The notes below the pieces were generated by a model, which did no database searches, had not been told where the DNA came from, and saw only the letters and a list, made by a program, of their open reading frames with translations. Below, piece after piece: positions 11,801 through 22,402 of a DNA stretch of 64,000 nt (its first letter is position 1; each line of letters opens with the position of its first letter). Position numbers and translations under genes: made by a program. This DNA is from Vigna angularis (Eukaryota > Streptophyta > Magnoliopsida > Fabales > Fabaceae): NCBI RefSeq assembly GCF_016808095.1, contig NC_068976.1, positions 13,177,001-13,241,000 on the forward strand, in the 5' to 3' direction.

Positions 11801-13836
11801 CAAGCAAATTATCACCTTTTCAGTCTTCATATTGTTCTCACAAAACTTTACATAGACACCATACTCGTTTGTGCACTCCAGAAACCCAATTTTGCTGCTA
11901 AAATTATCCATTCTCTTGTTTCAGGCTTTAGGTGCTTGTTTAAACACAAAAAATCAATTAAAAATTTTAAATTAAAACTTAAATGAGGACATAAATATGA
12001 ACTCATCACAACCAATCACACAATTTCAATTCTTGCAACTAGTGCATAGATTTCACCATAGTCAACTCCAACCTTTTGCAGGAATCCTTTGGCTACAAGT
12101 CTAGCATTGTGCCTAAGTACTCTCCTCTTCCATTCATTCACCTTGACTTTGTAAACCCATATTAAAGCATAACCCTTTTGTTCAAAGGCAATTCGACCAG
12201 CTTCCATGTGTGATTTTTCTCAATAGCCTTCAGCCAATTTCTATCTGTTATGGCTTGCTCAAAATCAACCTGTTTAGACTCAGCTATGAGGGCAAAGCTC
12301 ACCAAGTTACCTTCTATAGTGATTGCGGAGTCATGAAGCAGCTTAATCTCGCAAACAATACAGAAACTGTCTTCACATGACCGTACTTGCTCTTAATGCC
12401 ATGTTTAAACTATATCATAACAGATGAACACAATTTACAGCAGAGTTATGAACTGATAATACTGCTCCAACATATTATTGCCGACACAAAATGTGTCTTT
12501 ATACAAAGCTAATGTAACAGGATAAAATAGCAGAAAAAAAAAACTGTCTTTGACTTCATAGAAACTAACAAGAAACTTTTTTAAAAGCGAATATTAAAAT
12601 CTGTATTACTAATATATGTATAATAGAGTAGAAATCAATAATATTTTAAGAAAAAAAAAACATACTTGAGGGTTTAGCTAATAAAAAAAATACTAATTAT
12701 GATTATATGTGAATTTTGTGATCCATAGATTAAATTGGAAGAAAAAATTGGGGAAGGAAGCACCGCAGAGATTCACAGAGGAACATGGCGTGGATTTGAG
12801 GTCGCAGTGAAGTGCATTTCTGAAGAGTTTTTCCGTATAAACGAAAACGGCGTCGTTTACTTCTCTCAGGAACTCGAAACGCTGTCGCGGCAACGCCACA
12901 GGTTCGTGCTTCAGCTCATGGGCGCGTGCATCGAACCTCCACAGCACGCGTGGGTGGTCACCGAGTACCTGAGCACCACGCTGAAGGAGTGGCTCCATGG
13001 ACCTGGGAACCGGCGCAGTGAGCGGATGGTGCCACTCCCACCCTTGCAGGAGAGAGTGGGCCGGGCCTTGGAAATAGCCCAAGCTATGCAGTATCTGCAC
13101 GAGCAAAAGCCCAAACTGGTTCACCGTGACTTGAAGCCCAGCAACATTTTTCTTGATGACGCCCTGCATGTTAGAGTCGCGGACTTCGGCCACGCACGGT
13201 TCTTGGGTGACGAAGAAATGGCCCTCACCGGAGAAACAGGTAAACAATCTTATTCTTGATATCAATCTCTTTTTCTAATTTAGAATTTTTTTTTTTCTAA
13301 ATAAGAAAGAGATAAGTGAGGAAAACTAGGATGTTCTTGTTTTCTGCATGTAATGATATTAATTATGTTTGTTTTATTTTCAGGAACATACGTTTACATG
13401 GCACCAGAGGTAATCCGATGTGAACCTTACAATGAAAGTTGTGATGTGTATAGTTTTGGGATCATACTGAACGAGCTACTAACTGGGAATTACCCTTATG
13501 TTGAGACAGAATATGGTCCCACCAAGGTATGTTAAATTTTTAATTAAAGTAAATGATTATGTGATTAATTTAATGTTAATCTTTATTATGTAGCAAGTTG
13601 ATTAATTAAATGTGATTTTGATTGTGATGAAAACGTTGATGTTATGTTATTAGATTGCCATGGAAGTTGTGGAGGGTAAGCTTCGACCTAAGCTTCCATG
13701 TGATGATGATGTTGATAAACTTGGAGAGCTTATTGACCTTATTTGTCTTTGTTGGGACCCAACTCCTACTACTCGACCATCCTTTGCAACAATCACCATT
13801 TCTCTCAAAACTTATGTTAAGGAGAATCTCATTTAA
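8883..13836 (+). CDS. Raf-like (TKL group) protein kinase, 5 exons, 434 aa
   Basis: Exons inferred from frame and GT-AG borders: 8883-9074, 10751-11026, 12729-13239, 13384-13526, 13654-13836. They sum to 1305 nt with a TAA at 13834-13836. Residues 1-156 are a Ser/Pro-rich tail followed by a charged helical block beginning [15 protein letters not shown]. The kinase domain runs from about 157 to 431. It has a Gly loop [11 protein letters not shown] (164-174), VAVK with Lys184, Glu204 in helix C, HRDLKPSN with catalytic Asp290, DFG 308-310, MAPE in exon 4, and the DVYSFG block. The third loop glycine is Ala, but every catalytic residue is present, so it is probably active. A Thr/Tyr activation segment ends GTYVYMAPE. 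Sequence style is that of plant MAPKKK-like Raf kinases; the exact subfamily is not certain. An in-frame ATG at 8823 would add 20 residues; I chose 8883 because the added stretch looks unlike the rest. Intron 2 (1.7 kb) contains a Copia remnant. Confidence 0.85.
11148..11308 (-). repeat. 3' LTR of the intronic Copia element
   Basis: 161 bp that aligns with 12402-12570. Shared phrases include GAACTGATAATG/ACT, CCAACATATTATTG and GACTTCATAGAAACTAACA. Visible substitutions between the two LTRs show that the insertion is not recent. Confidence 0.85.
11405..12207 (-). pseudogene. Copia reverse transcriptase fragments
   Basis: On the minus strand, 12016-12207 encodes the RT N-terminal motif [18 protein letters not shown]. 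Bases 11405-11911 encode the [13 protein letters not shown] box and the following YFLGIEF segment. The RT centre between them, and the gag, protease, integrase and RNase H regions, are missing. Frames are broken, so no protein is expected. Confidence 0.85.
12402..12570 (-). repeat. 5' LTR of the intronic Copia element
   Basis: 169 bp, slightly longer than its partner because of an expanded A run near 12533-12544. It ends 159 bp before kinase exon 3 (12729), so the splice acceptor and branch region of intron 2 are probably undisturbed. Confidence 0.85.
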
Positions 13837-13991
13837 TCTAAGGTTTATTACATATATTTAAATATTAATTACCATCGTTGTCACCATTGTCTTGTTACCT
13901 TAATCTGTCATACTCTTCATCACACCATATAATAGCTTATATTCAAGGTGGATTTTATACATTAATTTAATTGTTATCGATTTATTTGAAA

Positions 13992-14362
13992 GGGTTAAAT
14001 ATATTTTTGGTCCCTTAACTTTCAGTGAAAATTAAAATTAGTTCCTCTTCAAAACTTTGGACTAATTTAGTCCCAAAACTTTAGAAGTGTGTGAATTTAG
14101 TCCTTTTAACCAAATTTTATTAACTTTATTTGATGTTTCAAACACATTTCTCAGTTAACATTGAAGCAAAAATGTGTCAAAAGGTGTAAACAACATACTA
14201 TCATGAAACACACTTGAAACATTAAATAAACCTAACAAAATTTAGTTAAAAGGACTAAATTCACACATTAATAAAGTTTGGAGACTAAATTAAATCAAAG
14301 TTTTAAAGAGGAACTAATTCCAATTTTCATTAAAAGTTAGGGACCAAAAACATATTTAACCC
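13992..14362. mobile_element. Mutator-type MITE with long inverted ends and 9-bp target duplication
   Basis: The 371-bp element starts GGGTTAAATATATTTTTGG and ends with the inverse, CCAAAAACATATTTAACCC. The arms pair over much of their length. TATTTGAAA occurs exactly on both sides (13983-13991 and 14363-14371), a 9-bp duplication that points to the Mutator superfamily. It has no coding capacity. It lies about 155 bp downstream of the kinase stop codon, so it may fall in or next to that gene's 3' end. Confidence 0.9.
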
Positions 14363-14371
14363 TATTTGAAA

Positions 14372-15251
14372 TTATGCAATCTAAACAGTTAGTTATTTTT
14401 AAATAAAAATAAGTTTATATTGGGATTTGGTGTATTTTTCTGGAGATAACAAAATAGACAGATATACTTAAATTTCTATAGCACCAAAAAGGAAATGACT
14501 AATATAAAGAATAGAAAAAACTCAAGCATGATGGACAAACATGACTCGAGCATTGATGCAAAAGCTCCTTTTAATAGCTTCAACAAGACTAGTTTAAACA
14601 TTAAATCACATTTGTGAAACATTATAGCCAATAAGAAAATCATGTTTGACCTATCTTAAATTCATGTTGATGCAAAAAACAAAGGTGAATCCAAATATAT
14701 CCTTAATAAGCTTAATTTACATTATTAAGTAAGAAAGTCTTTGATTAACATACTTAAATGTATATAATTTTCAAAATTTAAACCCACAAAAAAAATAGTT
14801 TAACATATAACAAAAAAAAATATAAAATAATACTTTCTAATGCACCAATTTTTAACATTCATTTAATATTATTTTTTTTAATTTTTATTCTCCTTTTTTT
14901 TAAATATAAAAATTTATTCTTTTATAATTATTTTATTTTTATAATATAAATCAAATAAATATAGATATCTATCACTCTCTATCGTTAATCAAACGTAAAA
15001 CTTAATCTTTCCGAAAATTTGATGCTACCCAACAATGTTTTATCCTCTTTGATCGACTACAAAGCTACATCCTTTGAGACCTTAAACTATCCAAGTGATC
15101 AATCCCAAATAACCCTATCCCCAATCCAAGGTACAAGACCTGCCACGTCATCACAAAATCTTATTTTCCCACCACATATCTGATTCCACCCACTATCTAA
15201 AGTTCTAACCTTTGCAAAAAGTTTCACGAATAATCAAAACGACAGCAAAAA
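14372..15251. other. AT-rich spacer between the kinase and PsbX genes
   Basis: Mostly low-complexity A/T DNA. The last 150 bp before the PsbX start are more mixed (for example CTGCCACGTCATCAC near 15140) and probably hold the PsbX promoter and leader. The ACGTCA core is typical of plant bZIP sites, but function is inferred. Confidence 0.45.
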
Positions 15252-15614
15252 ATGGCTTCTCTCTCCGTTTCAATGGTTCTGCCACTCAGCTCCGCCAGCA
15301 AGACCAGGTCAAAGTCAAACCCTCCTCCCTCCGAAGCGTTCTTGAAGAGGAGTGCGGCGAAGAAATTGTCAGAGGCAGAACCAAAAAGGCTCAACATGGA
15401 AGCGTCTTTGAAGGAAATAGCAGTGAAGGGTCTCAGCGCTGCTGTAGTAACATCGGGCATGGTGATTCCTGAAGTGGCTCATGCAGCGGGATATGACTTC
15501 TCTCCTTCGCTCCAAAACTTTCTGCTAAGTATTGCTGCTGGTGGGGTTGTGCTCGTGGCGATATTTGGTGCTGTTATCGGAGTCGCCAACTTTGATCCAG
15601 TTAAGAGAACTTGA
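15252..15614 (+). CDS. psbX: Photosystem II PsbX subunit precursor, 120 aa
   Basis: An intronless ORF encodes a 120-residue precursor. The N-terminus is rich in Ser, Lys and Pro and lacks acidic residues at the start, like a chloroplast transit peptide. Residues near 63-77 ([18 protein letters not shown]) form a hydrophobic thylakoid-transfer segment ending in an AHA cleavage site. The predicted mature part, [19 protein letters not shown], leads into one membrane helix ([18 protein letters not shown]) and the DPVKRT tail typical of PsbX. PsbX is a one-helix subunit of photosystem II near cytochrome b559 and aids plastoquinone binding and core stability. The ATG at 15252 gives full length. The 3' flank (15630-16300) recurs at 26500-27150, but the coding part does not, so this is the only copy here. 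Confidence 0.93.
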   Translation: MASLSVSMVLPLSSASKTRSKSNPPPSEAFLKRSAAKKLSEAEPKRLNMEASLKEIAVKGLSAAVVTSGMVIPEVAHAAGYDFSPSLQNFLLSIAAGGVVLVAIFGAVIGVANFDPVKRT

Positions 15615-15629
15615 GACGCTTTTGTATGG

Positions 15630-16300
15630 GAACTTTACATTTTCCTTTGCTCACTCATTACTGTGTTTTAACATTTTGTGTTCCTTGTAATTTCTGCAAC
15701 TATTTATATGTCCCACACTACGTTTAGTTTACTTGAATGAAATTGTTCAACTTGTTTTCACTAGCTTCTAAAATTTATCAAGTGAAAATGGGACGATTTC
15801 TTTGTCATTGTTAATTACTTTGAACGAGGAGCATGAATTATGAACTGAGTGTAGCTTAAGGCAATTGCAGACAATGGTAATATATTGATAGAATTATGTG
15901 TTTGATGTTTCTCTTCTTATTGTTTTGAATATATGTTCTTCCAATATCTCTGTATTCTGTACAGCAAATTCCAACGTACTCTAACACCAATTTACAAATG
16001 AAAACATGTATGATAAGATTTAAATAAAGAGACTTATCATTGTACACCGGTAAGATTTGCACTTTGTAAAATTTAATTGACGGTTTAATTGAATTTAAAG
16101 TGTTGTCTGTTTGGATTATGTAAACACACTTCTATAATGTAAAACTACTTTGTCTATACATCTTATATAATGTAAAACTACTTTGTCCATACACGTGAAA
16201 TCTCCAATCCACTCTTCTCCCGTCAAAACATATACAATTTTAAAGATTAAATATTAATAAGTAGACTTATAATAATGCAATAAATGGTATAATAACTCTA
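15630..16300. repeat. PsbX 3' flank, unit 1 of the tandem duplication
   Basis: Matches 26500-27150 in the same order and orientation. Shared phrases include TTTAACATTTTGTGTTCCTT, GTTTAGTTTACTTGAATGAA, TAGCTTAAGGCAATTGCAGA and CTAACACCAATTTACAAATG. Unit 1 includes the psbX 3' UTR. A CACTA element (16352) cuts it off from the rest of the unit. Confidence 0.85.
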
Positions 16301-16351
16301 ACAAATAGTAAATATCAACGGATACATGAAATGACTTCACTAACATTAATG

Positions 16352-18377
16352 CACTAAAGGAAAACGACAACGGTTATTTTCGTCTTTTCGTACCGGTTCT
16401 ACAATCGAGGTATATATAGACGAGACAAAAAGTTTACCACTTTTTATCTCGATTCTAAATTGAGGTAAAAATGTGTATGCTTTTGCCTCGATTCTGAACC
16501 GAGGCAAAAAGATGTATGTTTTTGCTTCGGTTCAAATGAAACCGAGGCAGTAGAGGGTGTTTCTTTTTTCATTTTTATTTTTGCCAAACTTTTGGCCTCG
16601 GTTGCTGGTGAACTGAGGCAGTAGAATGTTTTTTTCCTTCAACCTTTCTGCAAGAATGGGTAATATACATTTTTAACATCAGGTCATTAACAAATCCACC
16701 TTCCATGAACTTGATCAACATCTACTTATTGTCATTTTCTCTGTTGCATAATCTTTTAATTGCGACTCTATAGAAATTTGAACTCAGTCTTTTATCCCAC
16801 AACCAGAAAAAGAGAGGAAAATATCATAAAAATAATAAACTTTAAAGCTCACACCCAGGCTATAATCATATTCAGTTCCTTTCATAACATAACATAATCA
16901 TAAAACACAAAAAGAAAAAGAAACAATTTTTCCTCCAAGCAAGTTCATCCCTTCAACCTACACTACACAGAACACACCACAAAAGTCATATCCAGAGAGG
17001 AAAACATCACTTTCTCCTTCAATTCCTCCATAACAAAACATGCCAGAAAGCCAGAATAAAAAAAAGATACTCGTGCTCTGCTCCTTCTTCACCTACGTCA
17101 AATGGAGCCAACAGCCAAATGAGACTCAATACACCCATATTTCTTAAGTAACACATCAAATTTCGTTAATCCATTTTTCCCTAACCTCCGATTCCTCTCT
17201 CTGCTAGAAAAAACCCAACCACCCCGAATTGGTTACAGCGACCACAAACCAAAACAGATAATGAAATTAAGCATCCACGTCTTTTTGTTCATCTCCAATC
17301 ACCAACAAAGGAGTTGAATCCTTAAGAAAAAACACGGGAGATTACCTTAGGGCTTTGGGGGGCTCTGTTTTAAAAAGAAAAGAGAGTGGCGTTCTAGCAA
17401 CATCTCTGTTTGGTCGCAGTGAGAGCAGCTTTCTCCCGGGGTTAGGGTAGCAAAGGTAGAGGCCGAAACGTTGTACACGGCGTGACTTCCTCCAACGTGA
17501 GCAATGGCGGCTCCGACGACTGGCCTCGGTGAAGACGTTGCACGAAGGAGCAACGACATTTCCCTCTCGGGGAGTTGGCTTATGTGGTAGAGCTGAGTGA
17601 GGTTGCGAACGACACTTCCCCAGACATGTTTTCGCGAAGAGGCATCAAATTTGGAGGAAGGAGGTGAATCGAGGTTTAGCGAATTTCTGAATGAGGCTAT
17701 GGCTTCAGAGACGATGGGGATGGAGGAGGGGTCTTTAGGGGTGGAAGTCGGGCCTTCAGATCTGTAGATTTGAGATTTTTCACCATGCAACACTAAAATT
17801 GGGGATGAGGATCTAGATTAGAACCCTAAGAGCTGTTATCGAGAAGCTGCTTCACTTCCAACGGCCACCGCTTGCTCTTCACTCCAGAGGCGATGCACTG
17901 GCAGACGAGGTGGAAGCCACGCTCGCAGCCATCGCACAGGACGAGGTGGTGGTGGCTCCCGGCGGCGGGGCAGGGCTTAGAGCAGGCAGCGCAAGGAGCG
18001 AGATTGGAGCGTAGAGAAGAGAGAGAAATAAGAAAAATAAAAGAGAAATGGGAGATGGGAGAGGAAGACTCTCTTGCACGAGAAGAAGAAGGATAGTGCA
18101 GAAAATATCAAGGATACTAACTCGGTTATCTGCTTAAGCTAAAGTGTTCGATAAAATATAAAAATAAAAAATTTAATGAACACGTGGGGTTTTGCAGGCT
18201 TTTATGCCTCGATTCTGAAGCAACTAAGGTAATAGAAGTTTTTCTACCTCGGTTTCCCTTGGACCGAGGCCTATAAGATTATTAAAATTACAAAAATATC
18301 ACAGTATTTTTTTATGTTTGGGTTTTCTAAACACCGAAGCATATTACACGCCTTAGAATCTTGATTTTGGACTAGTA
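16352..18377. mobile_element. Non-autonomous CACTA transposon 2, same family as element 1
   Basis: Begins CACTAAAGG and ends GACTAGTA, aligning with the ends of the element at 2056-3516. The first 100 bp share GTATATATAGACGAGACAAA-like sequence and the same GCCTCGGTT/AACCGAGGC stem-loop arrays (around 16395-16620 and 18200-18345). The last base of the right end is A instead of G, and I find no matching 3-bp duplication (ATG left, TAA right), so one border may be altered. The interior (16650-18110) is unrelated to that of element 1. It contains a 148-codon minus-strand ORF (17347-17793) and polypyrimidine-rich sequence resembling host gene leader DNA. I do not recognise the product. Capture of host sequence is possible but unproven. 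Confidence 0.8.
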
Positions 18378-19159
18378 TAATATCTGGCTTGAAATTTCGA
18401 GACGAAAAGCCATTCCATGCCCTGGAATAAATCTAGCATTTTCTTCTGTGTACACGTTAGTTTCATTCTGCAGACTGCAATAATGATAATATGATCATGT
18501 CAAAATCCAATAAAGGGACTATGTTGGTATCAACATATCAATTAATCTTTGAATAATGTTGTGACAAAGGAAGTTAATCTTCCTGCACCACCTTGGTTTT
18601 CTTACTACACCTCTATAAAAACGGGATTTCCCAATAACTTCTCATTGTGAAAAATATAACAAAAATCCATACACCTCGTTATTTTTAATTTCTTCCAGAT
18701 TATATGTCCTGGAAGATATTTGCGAATGTGGAATGTGCCTTCTGAAACATCTAATCTAAAATATATATAAAAAAAAAGGAATTCTTGAATAAGTATTCTG
18801 GAAGGCATCATTTTCCATTTGCTTGATCAGAGAACGGAGACATTACCTTGACAACGTCTACATTTGAAATGGGTGTAGCGTAATCCAGATTCTGCATATT
18901 TTTATGTGTAAGAAAAATTTAATGGTTGCACTTGTACACATTGGTTAGACATAATGGGAAAGTAGGAATAGATAAAATTAAACAAACTGAACTGTGAAAT
19001 AATTGTATTATATTATATTAAAAAAATTGAACTATTTACAATAAAAACTGAATGAACCTAGTTTAGTTTTATAAAATCGAACCTTTAAAATTATATTTCA
19101 GTTAAATGCTCATTAATTTAAAATTACTTTGTTGATGAAACTCATAGTAGCACGTAGAC

Positions 19160-19885
19160 ATATAGGTCGAAGGTTGAGATAAGTTGGTCCGAGCCAAAAG
19201 TCAAAACAGACAGTTGTGTTGAAAATCGTGATGGATAGGCTCGGTCCAAAGGTCCAGATAGACCACAGTGACCTAAAGGTTGAGAGGGGCGAAGTCGGGC
19301 CACGATCGAAATTTGATCAAATTTGGCCACAATTGAAATTTAGTCGAATTAGACAATCATAATCAAATTTCAATCAAATTTGATCTTGTCATTCTTAACT
19401 AAAATTTGGAAAATTTTGACAAAGTCAGCTCGATCAAAATTCGTCAGAATTTGTTCCAGTTGACCATATCTGAAATTTGACCGCATTCAATTGAATTAGC
19501 TCCGACCTAAATTTGGTGAATTTGAATTAATCAATCATGACCAAATTTTGGCTGAACTCAGCTTAGTCGATCCCAACCAATATTTGGCTAAGTTAGTCAC
19601 AACCGAAATTTGGCCCAATTTGATTAGGTCAACCACAACCAAATTTTGGTTGAATTAGATCAAGTTAATCTCAATCAAAATTTGGTTGAGTCATCTTGGA
19701 CTTAGATTCGTCCAAATTTAACTGAGTCGTCCCATTTAAATTTGGTCGAGTTTGATCAAGTCAGAAACGACAAAAAATTGATCGAATTTGGTTGCATTAT
19801 TCCTAACCAAATTTGGTTAAATTTAATCGAGTTAATGTAGCTAAAATTCGTTCAAATTTAATCCAATTCCGGTAAAAATTGGATT
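19160..19885. repeat. Degenerate minisatellite built on AAATTTGGTCGAATTTGATC-like words
   Basis: The phrase (T/A)AAATTTGG followed by CNGAATTTGA, GTCA and CNAACC recurs irregularly across the block, with a spacing of roughly 45-50 bp and strong divergence between copies. Examples are at 19555-19600, 19600-19640, 19640-19690 and 19795-19830. There are no ORFs. The solo LTR at 19891 inserted at its right edge. I see no fixed period by eye, so the unit length is approximate. Confidence 0.6.
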
Positions 19886-19890
19886 GAATT

Positions 19891-22402
19891 TGTGAAACCC
19901 TGGATAATTAGCAAAGCTAATTCTGACACCACACCAATTACGCACGCCACGTCACACACCAGTGCATTAAAAACGCACCTAACTCTGCATGCACACACGC
20001 CACTTGTCACGTTGGAAGCGTCCGTTTCAGAGTTTGGAATGCAGGTGTCAGTTTGGGAGACGTTCGTTCAAACGAACGTGAGTTAACAAAAATCAGATTT
20101 TTTGAAAACTCTTTCTCTCACCTGCACCATTCATCTTCTTCCTCAGAACTCACCCTTTCAACTTCTCCAACTTCTCTCTAAAACCAATAAACTTCTCTCT
20201 TCTGTAACTCATCATCTCCTTCTCCGATCACTTTTCCAGAACCGTAGGAACGTTCGTCCAGCTGTGATCTTTCGTTTGGACCGAACAGAATTTGAAGCGG
20301 AACTGGTAAGTCTTCATTTCTAAGCGTCGTCCTTTCTGGTTTCATGCGAACCCTAGTTTGGTTACATGCATAAGTTCTAGGTCTGAGTTATTTTGATTTC
20401 TGGCGTCTTAGATTTTATGCGGGAACTGTTGAGCGAAACCTGGGTGTAAGACGTGGTTAGAGGAAACCCTAGAATCCTACATTTTGAAAGTACACTGCTA
20501 TCCAGGTAAGGGAAGCTTATATGTTTAATTTATACTGTATGATTATATGTTCTGATGTGCAAGTATGAACTGTATGATGTTTGAACGGTATGGACGACCA
20601 CTGTTATGGAATCTGGTTTCTGGTTTTGATTGATCTGCATGTTGGTTTGATACGTATGAAAAATGGATGTTTTGTTGTGTGAAGTAAATCTGAATGTTGA
20701 TATTGCATATGAAGTTACTGGAATGAATGTTATAAAGTTTATAAGTTGAAAATCATATGAGTTATACAGTATAAATTTAAATGTTGAAGTCTGGAAAATA
20801 TTCAAAGGTTGAAAAATCTGAAATTTTATTCATCCCCTTTGATAAATGACGCTCGTCACTGTACGGTCTTAAACCGTTCGGTTTCCCCTTAAAATAACTT
20901 AGAATTGGATTCCTTCATTTGGAAAGAATTCTGCTCGTGAACGAGCGTCCCCAATTGAATGTTTGATAGCGTTCGACCTTATGTCGAGCGTTCGTTTTTG
21001 ATAGCGTTCGTCTTTGATAGCGTTCGGCCTTATGTCGAGCGTTCGTCTTTGATAGCGTTCGGCCTTATGTCGAGCGTTCGTCTTTTATAGCGTTCGGCCT
21101 TTTGTCGAGCGTTCGTCTTTGATAGCGTTCGGCCTTATGTCGAGCGTTCGTCTTTGATAGCGTTCGGCCTCATTTCGAGCGTTCGTCTTTATTATTAATT
21201 CCTTAACGAACGTAAATAGCGTTCGTTCAAATACTTCAATATTCATTCTCTTACGTTCGTTCAAATACTAACATCAGTTCAGTATATACTAAATTTTACA
21301 AAGAAAATTTCTAATTCTTATTGAGTATTCTTCTTATATTGAATCTAGTCCAAGGTAACTATTTTGAAATCTTCTAAGTACCAATTCACTTCAAATTTAG
21401 TCAGTGCATTTAACTGGTCAAACAGAGTGTCGCGTCTGTCCATCCAGTACTATAGTTGAACGTTCGTCATATCTCTTCAAAGGACTGAACGTTCGTTCTT
21501 TTATACTCTTAAAGTTAAAGATGAAATTGATTATGAATTATGATAAATTACAGTGCGAACGTTATATCAAGTGATTTTATGATTATGGAATTTGAACGAG
21601 CGTTCCAAGGAGGAACGACTCTGACTTTTATATGGAATATTAAATTTGGTAAAGTATGACTGTGGATGAGTTAAGACTCGCTGTCCATCCTGATGTTCCG
21701 TGAATACTATCTTCATGTAGAGGAAGTATGTCATGTGTGGGAACGGCAGGAGGTCCTTAGTCCATAAGTTAACATGGGCGACGTAAGAACGGACTTACCT
21801 CGAGTGGCAGCTGTTTGGTGTATCCCAGTTACTACATCACTCGGGTGCAAGGACGCTTGTAACTACACAGATTCATACAGTCTGGACGGTCGGTCTAGTA
21901 TTGGTATATTCATATGTTGATTGATGTTATATGTATATGTGTTGATCATGTGTTTGTTTGAATAGAAATGTTGAAGTATGAATTTAAATATTATAAGCTT
22001 ACCCTTGCGTTTCCATTGTGTTGTCCACTGTCCATGTACGTTCGTCTTGTCTTGCAATGATCATCCGTGTGGATGTGAGCAGATGGTGGAGCATCTCTTG
22101 AAGAAATGCTGGAAGAAGAAAATTTGGAAGATGCAAATCTGGTTGAGGTAGAAGTCAAGGTCGAGCCTTAGAGCGCTCGTTAGGGTAGTGATGTAAATGG
22201 TAGAATAGTTGGTCGTGCGGTTAAATGTTTTGTAAAACCGTTCGTCCTGTTTATCGCTGATCTATATTTTAGCGTACGTTCTTCTGTACTGACGCCGTTC
22301 GGCTTCTTCTTGTAATTCTGTTTAATGCCAAAGACTGTTTATGTTACTGTTAATTGTAATTAATCCTGATTTATGGTAATTACGGTATTTTGGGATGTTA
22401 CA
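19891..22402. mobile_element. 2.5-kb solo LTR with 5-bp target duplication
   Basis: The block starts TGTGAAACCC and ends GATGTTACA, a TG...CA pair. GAATT lies directly on both sides (19886-19890 and 22403-22407). No primer site, polypurine tract or gag-pol sequence is present, so this is a single LTR left after recombination of a large element, probably Gypsy class. On the plus strand a pyrimidine-rich leader-like stretch (20100-20180) leads to GGAACTGGTAAGTC near 20297-20310, which resembles a splice donor. This favours plus orientation, but I leave the strand open. The LTR is unusually rich in CGTTCG/CGAACG words and contains a 35-bp tandem array. Confidence 0.85.
20965..21191. repeat. 35-bp tandem array inside the solo LTR
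   Basis: The unit GATAGCGTTCGGCCTTATGT plus CGAGCGTTCGTCTTT (35 bp) repeats about six to seven times with few differences. One early copy is shortened by deletion. Each unit has two CGTTCG words and a TCGAGCG step. Confidence 0.9.

Larger units (their letters stand above)
11148..12570 (-). mobile_element. Internally deleted Copia LTR retrotransposon in kinase intron 2
   Basis: Two similar LTRs (11148-11308 and 12402-12570) bound the element. It reads on the minus strand, with ends TGTTAGTTTC...GTTTAAGCA. AGAAA lies on both sides (11143-11147 and 12571-12575), a 5-bp target duplication. Next to the upper LTR, the minus strand reads TGGCATTAAGAGC, a decayed version of the initiator-Met primer site. 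The lower LTR is preceded on the minus strand by a purine tract (TTGAGGAGGAG). Only reverse transcriptase fragments remain between the LTRs. It lies antisense to the kinase and entirely within its intron. Confidence 0.88.

Noticed and set aside
17872..18096. 74-codon ORF in CACTA element 2, with an opposite-strand ORF in the same place
   Set aside because: Low complexity on both strands; no motif.
18605..18811. 68-codon minus-strand ORF beside pseudogene block 1
   Set aside because: Some coding-like character, but interrupted, and I do not recognise it.
20965..21191. 35-bp array as a CRISPR or centromere satellite
   Set aside because: Units are contiguous with no spacers, too few for a satellite, and lie within a defined LTR.
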